Position numbers and translations under genes: made by a program. Positions 54,056-64,000 of a DNA stretch of 64,000 nucleotides are shown piece after piece (position 1 is the first letter of the stretch; the number at the start of each line of letters is the position of its first letter). This DNA is from Liopterus haemorrhoidalis (Eukaryota; Arthropoda; Insecta; Coleoptera; Dytiscidae): positions 54,295,201-54,359,200 of the forward strand of contig OZ020616.1 in assembly GCA_963971575.1 (NCBI GenBank), given 5' to 3'. Under the pieces are notes generated by a model that was not told the DNA's origin, made no database searches, and saw only the letters and a program-made list of their open reading frames with translations.

Positions 54056-54300
54056 ATCATCGTAGTTGGCGCTACAGCCCTTTGTGAGCTTAGGCTTCTT
54101 ACAGTCTCCTGTTCTTAATTGGACAGCGTTCCACCAATTCTTTATTCTGAGTGTTTTGATGTCTTGTTTAACACCGTCCTTCTATCTTAAATTGAGTCTT
54201 TCTCTCCTCCTTTTTCCGAAGGGTTTTGTATTCAGTATTTTCTGTACTGATCTATCGTCGGTCATATACTTTATATGTTCTTTTCACATTTTAATCTAAG
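54056..54300 (-). pseudogene. LINE ORF2 C-terminal fragment
   Basis: On minus, with frame changes: VQKILNTKPFGKRRRERL, KDGVKQDIKTLRIKNWWNA and GDCKKPKLTKGCSAN. The order P-x-GKR-x-R-x-R(P/L)-x-x-R(W)-D-x-V-x-x-D-x-x-x-L ... NW is usual at the end of insect RTE-like ORFs. The 77-codon plus ORF here is the antisense. Confidence 0.65.
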
Positions 54301-55129
54301 AAACTGCAAAAAGAACAAGATTTATCCCTCCGTTGGTTACAAGATATTTATGTCACGAATAGGCAGCAGTTGCAACTTGAATCGAACAACTTATTTCAAG
54401 ATAATGCTAGCGGAATTGGAGTTATTGAATTGGAATATTTGTGTTTTTATTTAATAATTATACAAGCTTTTCTAAAAACGTCAAGATAGTTGTCCCAATG
54501 TATCAGTATGATTAAATTTGATAATCTACTAAAATCAATCATTTTTGATACATATACGTGGGTATTCAATATAATCGTATTAATTTGTTTAATAGCTTTT
54601 ACTCAAAATTAGAGAGATTAAAATCCTACGCCCGCTAAAACCAGAACACAAAACATAATAAACCATCAACATAGCAACCAATCACTGTTGATTTGCCAAC
54701 AATTACTTGCTGAAACATATAAATGTTAGAGTGGGTGTACCATTAAATAATTTAATCTCATTACTGGTGCTTTTACTTTAAGTCGACTGGAAATTTGTAT
54801 CCCACCTACGTTCAATTAATCGCAGAAATAATTTTAGTATGAAAAAAGTCAAAATGAAACCGATATTTCTATAATTAGGAAGTCTGAATGATGTTTCAGT
54901 ATTCAATAAGGTTGTCACCTCTCCGGTTTGCGTCTGGTTTTTATTGTCTGTATCCGGGCTCCGGTTTTATTTTTAAATCTTCAGTTTCTTAACCTTCTGT
55001 AAAGCACGGCATAAATTTAAGCGAGGTCGAACACGGTGTATAAACACCAATTGTTTCTTTGTTTGCAAGATGTAGTATTAATAACAATGAATTCAAATAT
55101 GTCAAATATTAAGACTCCATCAATGCTAT
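54301..55129. other. No recognisable feature
   Basis: AT-rich unassigned DNA. Confidence 0.5.
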
Positions 55130-55680
55130 AAACATAAACAATATAAATAACGTAAAAACTAAACAAGAAGCTATTAAGAAGATGCAGGAAAAATCCACTA
55201 CTATCAGAAATATCCCAAATAAAAATTAACGCTTCTTTGATTGGAATTCAAAGAAGCGTACCTTGCATACCTGGAAATGAAGAAATAGACAACATCATAA
55301 ACAACAAAAGGGTCGCACCACAACTAACACCATCTCGATGCTTATCTCTATATTATTAGTATCTCACTAATGGAGGACGGCTTCCAAATAATCACAGATT
55401 TCATAATTACACAACAAATGCACAAATGGTTGACTATTGACTTCTCTAACAAACTAAGAAATAGATAGAATGATACGAGTATATGGAATATTTATTGTGA
55501 TTGAAAAACACACTTACAAGGTTACGAATTGGCAGACAAAACTAAACATCGAATATTTGCTGCAAATGGAAAATACCAAGAACTGTGAGCATTGCTATAA
55601 AGTTACCACAGTAGAAGACATCATCATCAAGAGTCAAGCCGACAGTCAACTACGACATTAATATATAATCAATAAATTCA
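55130..55680 (+). pseudogene. LINE RNase H end and tail fragment
   Basis: Plus-strand text IPGNEEIDNII (former HIGIKGNE-x-AD of RNase H, near 55265-55300), later LTRLRIGRQN (near 55510-55540) and CEHCYKVTTVEDIIIK (near 55585-55635). It has the same layout as the LINE tail at 15130-15860 but is more decayed, with many stops. Confidence 0.65.
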
Positions 55681-56030
55681 CAAAGAGGGAGAGTTCCTTG
55701 ATATTGTATTAAATTTTAAACTGATACATTTTACAAAAGAAGAGGATTGCACAAGAGTTACACTGTAACTTCGAAACGCATCCTTTGCGAAGGAGGAGTT
55801 TTGTTCCATTTCGTTTCTGTATTCCTTCCAATAGTTTTCATCTTTCTCCTGTTGTTTCATCTTCTTCATTATCTTCCTGTTCCGTCTCTGATTTTCCTGA
55901 CGAATTTCAACTTCATCTTCACTATCTGTAATGGACACAAATCATCGTCAACATCTTGTATTTCGTTATCATCCTCTTCAAAGAGTATTCTATCGATCTC
56001 TTCAACATCTTAAAGGTTCTCTACATAAGG
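55678..56030 (-). CDS. Acidic/charged ORF, unknown
   Basis: The 86-codon frame (to 55938) begins MSITDSEDEVEIRQENQRRN, and neighbouring frames upstream continue acidic (LFEEDDNEIQDVDDD). Acidic N-termini of this kind occur in piggyBac and other transposases, but there is no TTAA-flanked element or catalytic motif. I do not recognise it. Confidence 0.25.
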
Positions 56031-56218
56031 GTCGGCTCTAAGACTACGCAATGGGAGGGGCAATGTTTAAATAAAAAAATACAAAGTGTAGCTAATTTCA
56101 CAGCTTTGGGCAGTATCCCATTATATTCTTATGGGAGTGGGAACTAGAGAGTATAGAACTAGGATTACCGTTAGGGAGAGGAGTTATATACAAATAAAGC
56201 AAGTGTCTTGGACAAAAT

Positions 56219-57060
56219 TGTTTTTTTTTATTTTTTTTATTTTATTAACAGCATTTGTAAGCTAGAACAATGAGCCAGACATGGTATTTGTTCAATATTT
56301 CCTAACTCAGGATAACACAAGTACACAAGGAAGAAAGGATAGTACAAGGGGTCCGTCTCTGCGGGATTTATACAAACTGGAATTAGACCATCGGAAGGGA
56401 AGACAGTAGAGATATATTGTTAATTCTAAGAACAGTTTTCAATTTCTAGCTTTATGTTGTTGAGAAATTTTATTACGTATTTGTAAATTTTTCGGTTTCT
56501 GCATAACTCCGTCGTTGTTGTAGGAACGTTAATTCTGTTTATTGATAATTCCTGTATGTAGTCACGTCTTTCGTCCGTGAAGTGTAGGCAGTCCAATATG
56601 ATGTGTTCCATAGTTGCATCAGATTCATAGTCACAGTCGCATACTGGCGACTGAATTATGCCCATCTTGTGTAGGTGTACTGGATAACACCAATGATTAT
56701 TTCTTAGCCGTACGATTTTAACTATCACACCTCTTTTCCAGTTGTAATAAAAAAACCAAGGTTTTCTTTTCACCAGTTGGATCTCGGCATAAATTTTACC
56801 TACAGTCAAAATCATTGCAGTGTATTCTCTTTGCCACATGTTTTCTGTTCTTTTTTTGAAAATTGTTTTTATATCGCTTGGAGGGAGAGATATATCCAGT
56901 GGAGTACCCTTGTTGTAAAATTGTTGCATGTCCGAAAAGTAAGAGCACTGCGTCATACTGCAATGTTGTTCAAAACAGTCGCGCGAAATCAAATAGGGCA
57001 ACGATATAAACAAACAAGCTGTTAGAATTTAAATTAAAATGAAATAAGAATATTAACTCT
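56219..57060 (-). mobile_element. 5'-truncated LINE (3' end with T/A-rich tail)
   Basis: The minus-strand ORF at 56426-57013 is followed by about 180 bases of 3' UTR and an A-rich tail (T-rich on plus at 56219-56252). Its 5' side ends within 15 bases of the piggyBac target site at 57070. Confidence 0.7.
56426..57013 (-). CDS. LINE ORF2 C-terminal region (195 codons)
   Basis: A long open frame without stops. Residues 95-142 read VIVKIVRLRNNHWCYPVHLH, KMGIIQSPVCDCDYESDA and MEHIILDC: the arginine-rich helix after RNase H plus a C-x-C-x9-H-x4-C cluster (C125, C127, H137, C142), as in Jockey/I-type ORF2. RNase H and reverse transcriptase lie upstream in full elements and are absent. The Met start is arbitrary because the coding sequence once continued 5'. 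The open frame suggests a relatively young insertion. Confidence 0.82.
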   Translation of the reverse strand: MFISLPYLISRDCFEQHCSMTQCSYFSDMQQFYNKGTPLDISLPPSDIKTIFKKRTENMWQREYTAMILTVGKIYAEIQLVKRKPWFFYYNWKRGVIVKIVRLRNNHWCYPVHLHKMGIIQSPVCDCDYESDATMEHIILDCLHFTDERRDYIQELSINRINVPTTTTELCRNRKIYKYVIKFLNNIKLEIENCS

Positions 57061-57073
57061 AATAATTTATTAA

Positions 57074-58441
57074 CCCATTAACGCGAACCGTACCCATTTG
57101 AGGACGCTTATAAAAATAAACATTCAACGTATGTGCAAACTGTTTATGAAATTTTTCTAGTTCTAACTTGTTAATATAAAGACTGCAATGAATCATTGGA
57201 ATTAGAGTGATTTAACAATGACTAGTTGTGACTTGAGAGTGCTTGGTATTACACAGTATTTTGAAATGGTGTAGTTACGTTTAAAAAAATTATGTTTGAT
57301 AAATAAAAAAATATAGTTTTAATTTTTTTTTTCCAAAAACATAGCGTCTATAGACTAATATTAATGTAAGTATACACAATTATTCATTTATTTTTTATTT
57401 GGTAGTTTTTAGCTGCCATTATAACTTACCGTCCTCAAATGAGGACGTTAGGCAGAAATATATATAAACTGTAATTTTTTTTTCTTTTCATGTCAGAAGA
57501 AAATATTTATTTATTATGGATCCTAAAACTTTTTATGGTTCCAAAACCTTCCAAAAGTTGGAACAAGCCTTGGAAGAGATTGAAAATGAAGAGTATGAAC
57601 AGGTTGACAACATTGACGTTCTCCCACCAAATTTGGATGAATTGACAGATACTGAAGAACTTGATGGTGATATTATAGAGAATCCAAATTACATTCCGAA
57701 GGAAGAGGCTAGAGGCTCATATGATTACAGATATGACAAAACAAATGACATTTTATGCGTGAAATGGTATGATAACAGTGTTTGCTCCATGATATCAAAT
57801 TATGACACTATTGAGCCACTGAATCATGTAAAGCGGTGGTCCAGAACTACAAAGTCTAAAGAAAATGTAGTTTTGCCGAAATTGTTTGCTACTTACAATT
57901 CTGGAATGGGCGGGGTAGATACCCATGATCAGTGCATATCATTGTATCGAATTGGTGTAAAAGGTAAAAAACGGTGGTGGCTTTTATTTACCTATTTTCT
58001 TGATATGGTCATGACTAATGCCTGGAAAATGCATCAAATGACTTCAGAAAATATGGTGGATCAGTTAGAATTCCGGCGTTATATAACAAGAAGTTATCTG
58101 AGAGATGGCACCACTTCCAGAACCCAAAGGAAAAGAAAAGCTGGATCCAGCTTTTCATTTTCCAGGAAAATTAGAAAAACAGTTAAAGTGGTTGTGTGTG
58201 TCATTTGAAAGCCAGATGGACATGTAAAAAGTGCCAGAAAACAATGTGCATTGAAAAAGGATGTTTTGAAAAATATCACACATCTGCCTAACGTCCCCAT
58301 TTGAGGACGCCCTTGTATCTTTACAGTTGATAAAAAAATAAATAAAATTCTTAAATATATGTAATAATTGTAACCTAGACTTCATGTTTTTGTATAATTT
58401 AAAACTTTTTTCTTACCAGTTTCATTTTAGGCGTTAATGGG
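57074..58441 (+). mobile_element. piggyBac-like element, internally deleted (1.37 kb)
   Basis: TTAA flanks both sides (57070-57073, 58442-58445) and the ends read CCCATTAACGCG and, at the right, GGCGTTAATGGG, near-perfect inverted repeats. CATTTGAGGACG recurs near both ends (57089, 58303) and within a palindrome CGTCCTCAAATGAGGACG (57432-57449), likely subterminal binding sites. It inserted next to a LINE and is larger than the piggyBac at 32574; the families differ in their repeats. Confidence 0.92.
57516..58286 (+). pseudogene. piggyBac transposase, core-deleted, with C-terminal frameshift
   Basis: The open frame (57516-58208, 230 codons) starts MDPKTFYGSKTF with an acidic N-terminus (residues 18-64), then jumps to RGSYDYRYDKTNDILCVKWY: a deletion of the catalytic core between about residues 64 and 66. 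The C-terminal part keeps YNSGMGGVDTHDQ (third catalytic aspartate, residue 135) and KRWWLLFTYFLDMVMTNAW. At a GTGTGTGT run near 58192-58200 the frame shifts and a stop appears; in another frame the cysteine-rich zinc domain continues (CKKCQKTMCIEKGCFEKYHT) to a stop at 58284-58286. Loss of the first two aspartates makes it inactive. Confidence 0.88.
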
Positions 58442-58445
58442 TTAA

Positions 58446-59242
58446 AGAAACGTTGTGCATCTAAAATTAAAATTGTTGTCCAAAAAGCCAATTTTTAGTT
58501 ACACAATTTTAAAATACCATAATTGCCACCTTATATACCACCATAAGATGGCAACCTTGTTCAGAGTATATCTCCAAAATTAGTCTGTAATCAGATGTCA
58601 TTCGATCTTTTACCATTAGAAATATCATTAAACCAACAAAGCGATTGACTCAAAGTTCAAGTAGAGAACAAGCTGAAAGATATAAAGTGAGACCACGAAA
58701 CGTAGTTTGTAATTCCATACATCATGGTCTAGTAGTGCTGTGATAACGCCCTCTCGCTGTTCGTCGAGAGTTACAGCGCCTCTAGTGACGGAAAGAGGTA
58801 ACAACCACAACGAAGGAGACATTTCCGATTACTCATGTAATAGAACTTTCGATCTCCGGTAACGGAGTAATAGACATGTTACATAGAGCAGACACTTTGA
58901 TAGTTTTCACTGCAGACCCGGGGAAAATTCACTTCTTCAGGCTAAGGCATTTGTTACCGCCATATACAGTTGCTGTATAAAATATCGGACTAACCTAGAA
59001 CTGAATTAAACAGCGAATCCATAATGTTCACTTGATATACATCCATATTTTGTATTCTTTCCATATTTTTTATCACAGTCTTATATAGAAAACCGGAAAG
59101 GACGTATTTCATCATATGAACATTTTAAAAATAATTGACTTAAAATTCGCTGCCAATAAGAGAGAAATTTTCATTTCGCTCTATTTTTTGTTCTTCCCAA
59201 ATTTGAGTACAACTTAACAGCACCAGGTCTTCGTGAGCAAAT
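58446..59242. other. No recognisable feature
   Basis: Unassigned sequence. Confidence 0.5.
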
Positions 59243-60030
59243 TATTATTATTATTATTATTATTATTTATTTATTTAAATTGTACAATATTATACAAGAC
59301 ATTTTTTTTATATATATACATAAAATAAATAAATAGGATGTGTGAATAAATATTTCAAGAACATTCATTCACAACCACTAAAGACTGTGAAAACCAATCT
59401 GTGCGTGGTGTTCTATTTAATCGAAAAAAAAAAATGTATACAGTTAAATAGATGTATCAAGTTACATATATATTACATTTAAATGTTTTTGCTGGATGAA
59501 GAAAATATTTACAATGTACAAGTATAATTATAATTTACAACAATTCCTTTATTTCTACCTGAGACAAACTGAAACAGTATTTTTTTGCCCAGTTTTTAAA
59601 ATTAGTTTGGTTAATTCTGCGCATTGTTAATGAATTTATTTCCAGAAAATTATTAAAACTATTGTATATTTTTGGTACTGCAAATGTAAAACATTTCTGT
59701 CCAATTTTTTTTACTGTTTTAATATTTTTAGCTAGATCTTTGTTTCGAGTGTTATAATTGTGTGTCAACGTAGATATTTCAGTTTTGTTTTTGTTTATAA
59801 ATTTTAAGACTGAAAGAATATATAATTGCGGCTGATTCATTACATTTGAGTTTTGATAGAGTTTGATCGTAGGATATAAGCTATTTTTTTTGCTGATTAT
59901 TTTTAAATTTGCTTTTATTAATTTTATATTTATTTTGACAAAAATGTTAATAGAATAGATATAAGTCCTCTGGGTAATAAGTTCTCTGCCTTCCTGCACG
60001 AAATCTGACAATCGTGTGAAGGACATCGCT
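59243..60030 (-). mobile_element. 5'-truncated LINE tail
   Basis: The 3' end is a (TAA)n-type tail (ATT repeats on plus at 59243-59272) after about 260 bases of 3' UTR. The coding part is only the C-terminal region. Confidence 0.7.
59535..60026 (-). CDS. LINE ORF2 C-terminal domain (163 codons)
   Basis: The frame reads QPQLYILSVLKFINKNK, LTHNYNTRNKDL and KIYNSFNNFLEIN. The L-Y-I ... HNYNTR ... YN-x-(L/F)(P/N)-x-x-I pattern is seen at the C-terminus of Jockey/CR1-type reverse transcriptase proteins, after the thumb. No catalytic motif is included. The open frame is intact to its stop; the Met start is arbitrary. Confidence 0.7.
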   Translation of the reverse strand: MSFTRLSDFVQEGRELITQRTYIYSINIFVKINIKLIKANLKIISKKNSLYPTIKLYQNSNVMNQPQLYILSVLKFINKNKTEISTLTHNYNTRNKDLAKNIKTVKKIGQKCFTFAVPKIYNSFNNFLEINSLTMRRINQTNFKNWAKKYCFSLSQVEIKELL

Positions 60031-60587
60031 CTGATTCATTTCTGACCAATATTCAACTTTCCTTCTCAAACTTTTGTAGCGTTCTTTTTCCTTTTATCTT
60101 CAATATACCATTTATTTATCCTTCTCTCTCTCCTTTATCGTACACGCACCTCTGTACATTCGTACCTAATCGATGTCGAACTAGGTAAAATAATAAAAAA
60201 AATTAAATTTCCTATACAATTTCTAGTAGCGGTAAAATGTTTTTGAAAATTTTTCGCAGACCGACTGTTTAAAACTATGGTTTAGTATTATGCCCATTGC
60301 AGATTCTCCTCCTAGTTATACCATGAGTTCAAAAAGAAATTACAAAAGGGTTGGCTGTAGAAAAATTAAATAATGTCTATTGCAAGCTTTATATAACAAT
60401 TGATTAAACAAAACTTATGACAACAAGAGTGATGACAGTTAATTAATTGACAGTTAAAGCTTGCAGTACACATTATTTTATTTTTCCTCAGACAACCCTT
60501 ATGTAATTTATTTTTGAACACATGGTATAATTAGCACAGTAAAAACGACGTTTATAAGTAACACACATATTTTTACTGTTATTTAGA
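60031..60587. other. No recognisable feature
   Basis: Unassigned AT-rich sequence. Confidence 0.5.
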
Positions 60588-60832
60588 AATAACAACAACA
60601 ACAACAACAACAACAATAACAATAACAACAACAATAACAATAACAACAATAATAATAACAACAATAACAACAACAATAACAAAAACAACAATAACAACAA
60701 CAACAATAACAAAAATATCAACAACAGCAGCAATAGTAAAACCAACAACAACAATAACAAAAATATCAACAACAGCAGCAATAGTAAAACCAACAACAAC
60801 AACAACACAGATAGCAACAACAAAAAAAAACA
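60588..60832. repeat. Compound (AAC)n/(AAT)n microsatellite
   Basis: About 245 bases of ACA/ATA trinucleotides, including a duplicated 50-base block (AAAATATCAACAACAGCAGC and AATAGTAAAACCAACAAC twice). The leucine- or valine-rich ORFs on minus are artefacts of the repeat. Confidence 0.9.
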
Positions 60833-61479
60833 ACTGACATATCAATTAAACATTTACTCTATCCCAGAGTATACACAAAAAGAAGAGTTTTGCCTGCTTA
60901 CACATTTTCATGTTGGCCTGTACCAAAAAAAACATATTCACTATTGTATCTATATAAATAACTTTTGGGAAGCTCTATAGTTTGGTTTTCAAATTAATTT
61001 TCTCTCTCTTTTACTGCAATTTCAATTTGCCAATGATTTCATAATGTTTTATCCTTTCTTTTTTGTTTATTTTCAATTGACTGCTTCATTCCAGTATTTT
61101 GTAATATAACATTCAAAGAATTATTGAAATAAAAATATTCATACAAATTACAAATAAATAATCAATTCCAAAAACCATACAAATTAAAACAGGAAATGTT
61201 TATTTTCACTAATATTTTTCAGTTAAAATAAAATTGCTTTATAGGAAAATCAAAATATTTTAAATTAGTTCAAACTGAAATAAAATGAAAATCATTATAA
61301 AAAATAATTACCAACGGATACATATTAAAAAATTACGGCAATGTGTGAATATTATTATAATTATTATTATTATTATATATTTTTTTTTGTCTGTGTATCT
61401 AAGAGCTTCATTTCAAACTCTATAGTTGTTAGAAACGTTTTTTTTTCAAAAATATCTTTTTTTTTTTTTTGAGTCTTGG
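60833..61479. other. No recognisable gene; (ATT)n at 61355-61377
   Basis: AT-rich sequence with one trinucleotide run. Confidence 0.5.
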
Positions 61480-61959
61480 CCACAAATGCCAAAATTTTAG
61501 CCCGTAACTCAAAAGTGATCATATATTTGTAATTTAATTCTGAATATGTATTACTACTCCAATTTTCCAACAAAATTCAAAATTTTTTATTTCCCTAAAA
61601 TTTTGAAATTTTGACCAAAATTTTTTTGACTCCGATTAAAGTTAAAATTTATTTTTAAGCTAACTTTGAGGTAAGATTTATAAAAAAAATATTTAAAAAA
61701 ATCATGCTTTCCTAGCTTTTGAGTTAGAGCCGATTTGGGTCAGTTTTTTGCCTATAATTCCAAAAATTTTGCGCAAATTTCAAAATGGACTCAATTTTAT
61801 TGATTTATGACCAAAAATACATATTTGTACCAATTTTCAATAAAATCGGAGATAAAAATTTTTTGCTTCAAAATCTCGATATTTTTAAGGTCTACCCCTT
61901 ACGTTTTTTTCGAATTTTGGCCATTTTCAAGGATTTTGGATTACTGCCCATACAAAACT

Positions 61960-63110
61960 TAATAATTGGTTTATTAAAGCCTAAATTTTTTTTAGACTAA
62001 ACAATGTAGTAGAATTTTAAAAATTTAAACCGCAAATTACCATCCCTAACCTTTTTTTAGTTAGGGAATATTAAAATTTACAAATAATTTTAAAAAAAAT
62101 TAAATATTCAAAAATTTTTTTTGTTCAAAATTTGGTTGCAAGTCAATTAGGGCCTCAAGATTTCAAAAATCAAGACCGCAGGTCTTTATCGCATTTCGTT
62201 TTTGAGATACGTCCATTCGAATAAGAAAATTTATATAAATTACTCTATATTAAAATTTGTCATAATTTTTAAATTCGAAAAACAAATATGGCCTCAAATT
62301 TTTTCTAGACTAAATAAACTACGAGGAATAAAAAAATTCTAATCTCAAGTCGTTTTCTCAAACCGTTTTTGAGTTGTGATTTTTTTAAATTCACAATTTT
62401 CACACAAATAATTTAAATTATACCATTAAATAAATTGTCATAATCTCAAAATGCATTTAATGATTAAAGCCTAATTTTTTTTCTAAACTGAATAAGTTAT
62501 GGAGAATCCAAAAATTCTAACTAGAGGTCGCGGCCTCTGATTGTTTTTGAATTATGCTATTTTTTTATTCCCAATTTTCAATATTAGTGTATGTTATGTC
62601 ACTAAAAGAATTGTCGTAATCTCAAAACGCGTTTAACGAGTAAAGCCCTAATTTTTTTCTAGACTAAGTAGACTACGAAAAATTACAACCACAGGTCACT
62701 ATCTTTAACCATTCTTGAGTTGTGATTTTTTTTATTTCACAATTTTCACAAATAAAGTAACTTATACCATTAAATACATCGTCATAATCTCAAAATGCAT
62801 TAAACGATTAAAGCCCCAATTTTTTTCTAGATTAAATGAGCTACGGAGAATCTACAAGTTCTAGCCTGAAGTCACGGTCTCTAACCGTTTTTGAGTTGTG
62901 TTTTTTTTTTTTTTTTTTTTAATTTACGATTTTCAAAAATAATGTATTTTATGTCATTAAAAAAATTGTCGTAATCTCAAATCGCGTTAAACGATAAAAG
63001 CACTACATTTTTTTAAACTAAGTAAACTACGGAACAAATTTCAACCGTAGGTCGCTATCTTTAACTCTTTGTGAGTTTTTATTTTTATTAATTCACTATT
63101 TTCAATTAGA
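61960..63110. repeat. Degenerate tandem array, ~170-bp period
   Basis: The motif TTAAAGCC-AATTTTTTTCTAGACTAA recurs near 61975, 62145 (weak), 62290, 62464, 62641, 62811 and 62993, and TTTTTGAGTTGTGATTTTT recurs between. Alternate monomers look more alike (for example 62464 and 62811), which may mean a two-monomer higher-order unit. The array ends just before family X remnant F. Confidence 0.75.
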
Positions 63111-63309
63111 TTAGTAAGGCTGAAACATGATGAAGATAAGGTAAACTTAAATAGATTCTTTACTTCACAAATAATTGTATTGTCACTAGACGTACATTTC
63201 GGACACGAAGTAGCCATCTTCAGTACCTGAATAAAACTGTTAATTCAAACATTGTTCACGTTAACTCGACATTTAATATTTATGATGAAGATGAACCCAT
63301 TGTCCATAA

Positions 63310-63398
63310 TTTCTAGCTTACAGACAGACAAACAGATAGACACATGGATGATGATATAAAAGTTTCTTTGTTATACCTACGAAATCCAAAAATGGTTG
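63310..63398 (-). mobile_element. Family X terminal remnant F
   Basis: CTTACAGACAGACAAACAGA (CAGA tract) followed by GATGATATAAAAGTTTCTTT and TTATACCTACGAAATCC aligns with the ends of copies B and C (CAGA tract, GACGGTATAAGGGTTTTTTG, TCATACCTACAAAACCC). Only the last 90 bases are recognisable. Confidence 0.6.
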
Positions 63399-64000
63399 TA
63401 TAATATAGGCTAAATAACTTAATTTTCAAAATTTGTTAATTTAAGGGTGTTATTCTGTATCCGGAAATTAAAGAGTTCTCTAAAATGGCGTAATTCTGTG
63501 ATAAATCTCGGTTTAAAACCAAACGTGTAAATGAAAAACCCGGAAGTGTGATAATGGTTGGGCTATATATAACGATATTGAAAGAATCAATTGGTACTTG
63601 AGCCACGTACAATCTCCCATTATGGGAGATATGTTAGAGCGCCGAGGACGAGGTGAATCTATTCAATATGGCGCTCGAGGTGCCGTTGTCATCGTCACTT
63701 AATGTACATCAGGTAAATTTCGTCGCATCAGGAATTTTCCTTGACAAGAATACCAGATAAAGTAGATTATCACGAAATTTATTCAAAGAAAATAATAAAA
63801 TTACTATCTGAAAATAATATTTTTAGGATAAATTCACGTTAAACTCCAACATACATAAATACTAACTATTATAACAGCTTTTGGAAATTTCTAGTGGAAA
63901 TTCCAGGAGATCAAACAAATATATGATCAATGGAAGCCATGGATTTTCGAACGTATGTCTATTATTGTATATTCATTAACCCTACTTTCAATCTGACAAT
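63399..64000. other. No recognisable gene; small hairpin at 63613-63631
   Basis: ATCTCCCATTATGGGAGAT forms an 8-bp stem. The patch 63600-63700 is GC-richer than its surroundings but unassigned. Confidence 0.4.

Noticed and set aside
60488..60845. Leucine-rich and valine-rich ORFs on minus
   Set aside because: They are translations of the AAC/AAT microsatellite, not proteins.

Overview
This is a 64 kb, AT-rich, intron-era eukaryotic window with no recognisable host gene. The only proteins I can recognise are fragments of transposable-element proteins: mariner-like, piggyBac-like, pogo-like and THAP-type DNA elements, Jockey/RTE-type non-LTR retrotransposons (LINEs) and a Penelope-like element. 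That mixture, tRNA-derived SINEs and long stretches of non-coding AT-rich DNA point to an arthropod, most likely an insect with a large genome. I cannot name the order with confidence. Nothing looks bacterial: there are no operons, no RBS-linked ORFs, no rRNA or tRNA operon.

Layout. 1-10 kb: a THAP-type repeat cut by the window edge, a nested pair of non-autonomous DNA elements (4.1-5.6 kb), a TATA-flanked MITE (7.2-7.5 kb) and an internally deleted mariner-like copy (8873-9792). 10-20 kb: a hAT MITE with an exact 8-bp target duplication, a 337-bp tandem duplication, a Jockey-like RT ORF (13444-14577), a hammerhead-ribozyme-like Penelope end (14928-14967), a LINE tail and a mariner fossil. 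20-27 kb: a pogo MITE, then a mariner carrying a second nested element, a second THAP repeat copy, LTR-like fragments and a hugely expanded CAGA tract. 28-36 kb: a duplicated segment with a SINE in one copy only, a 600-bp inverted-repeat element, two mariner fossils, a SINE with a perfect 12-bp target duplication, a deleted piggyBac, a Penelope GIY-YIG endonuclease fragment followed by a hammerhead-like motif, and a deleted pogo element. 38-47 kb: palindromes, a hAT MITE with an exact 8-bp duplication, a 7 x 120-bp satellite whose monomer holds a hairpin, an 85-bp-TIR MITE, and a cluster of LINE fragments split by another deleted mariner-like element. 47-64 kb: mostly unrecognised AT-rich DNA, plus the second mariner-like copy (51203-52434), LINE tails, a second deleted piggyBac (57074-58441), microsatellites and a degenerate ~170-bp tandem array.

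How the parts relate. There is no gene circuit here; the biology is that of mobile DNA. Nearly every DNA transposon is internally deleted and would need a transposase supplied from elsewhere. The two copies of one mariner-like family carry complementary lesions. The most interesting items are (i) the hammerhead-like motifs in Penelope termini, (ii) a family of non-autonomous elements (at 4410, 17008, 21335, 24570, 46678 and 63310) whose three long copies each carry a different tRNA-like cassette at the same internal position, and (iii) the 120-bp hairpin satellite between duplicated flanks. All calls come from reading the sequence and comparing motifs from memory; no database or folding program was run.
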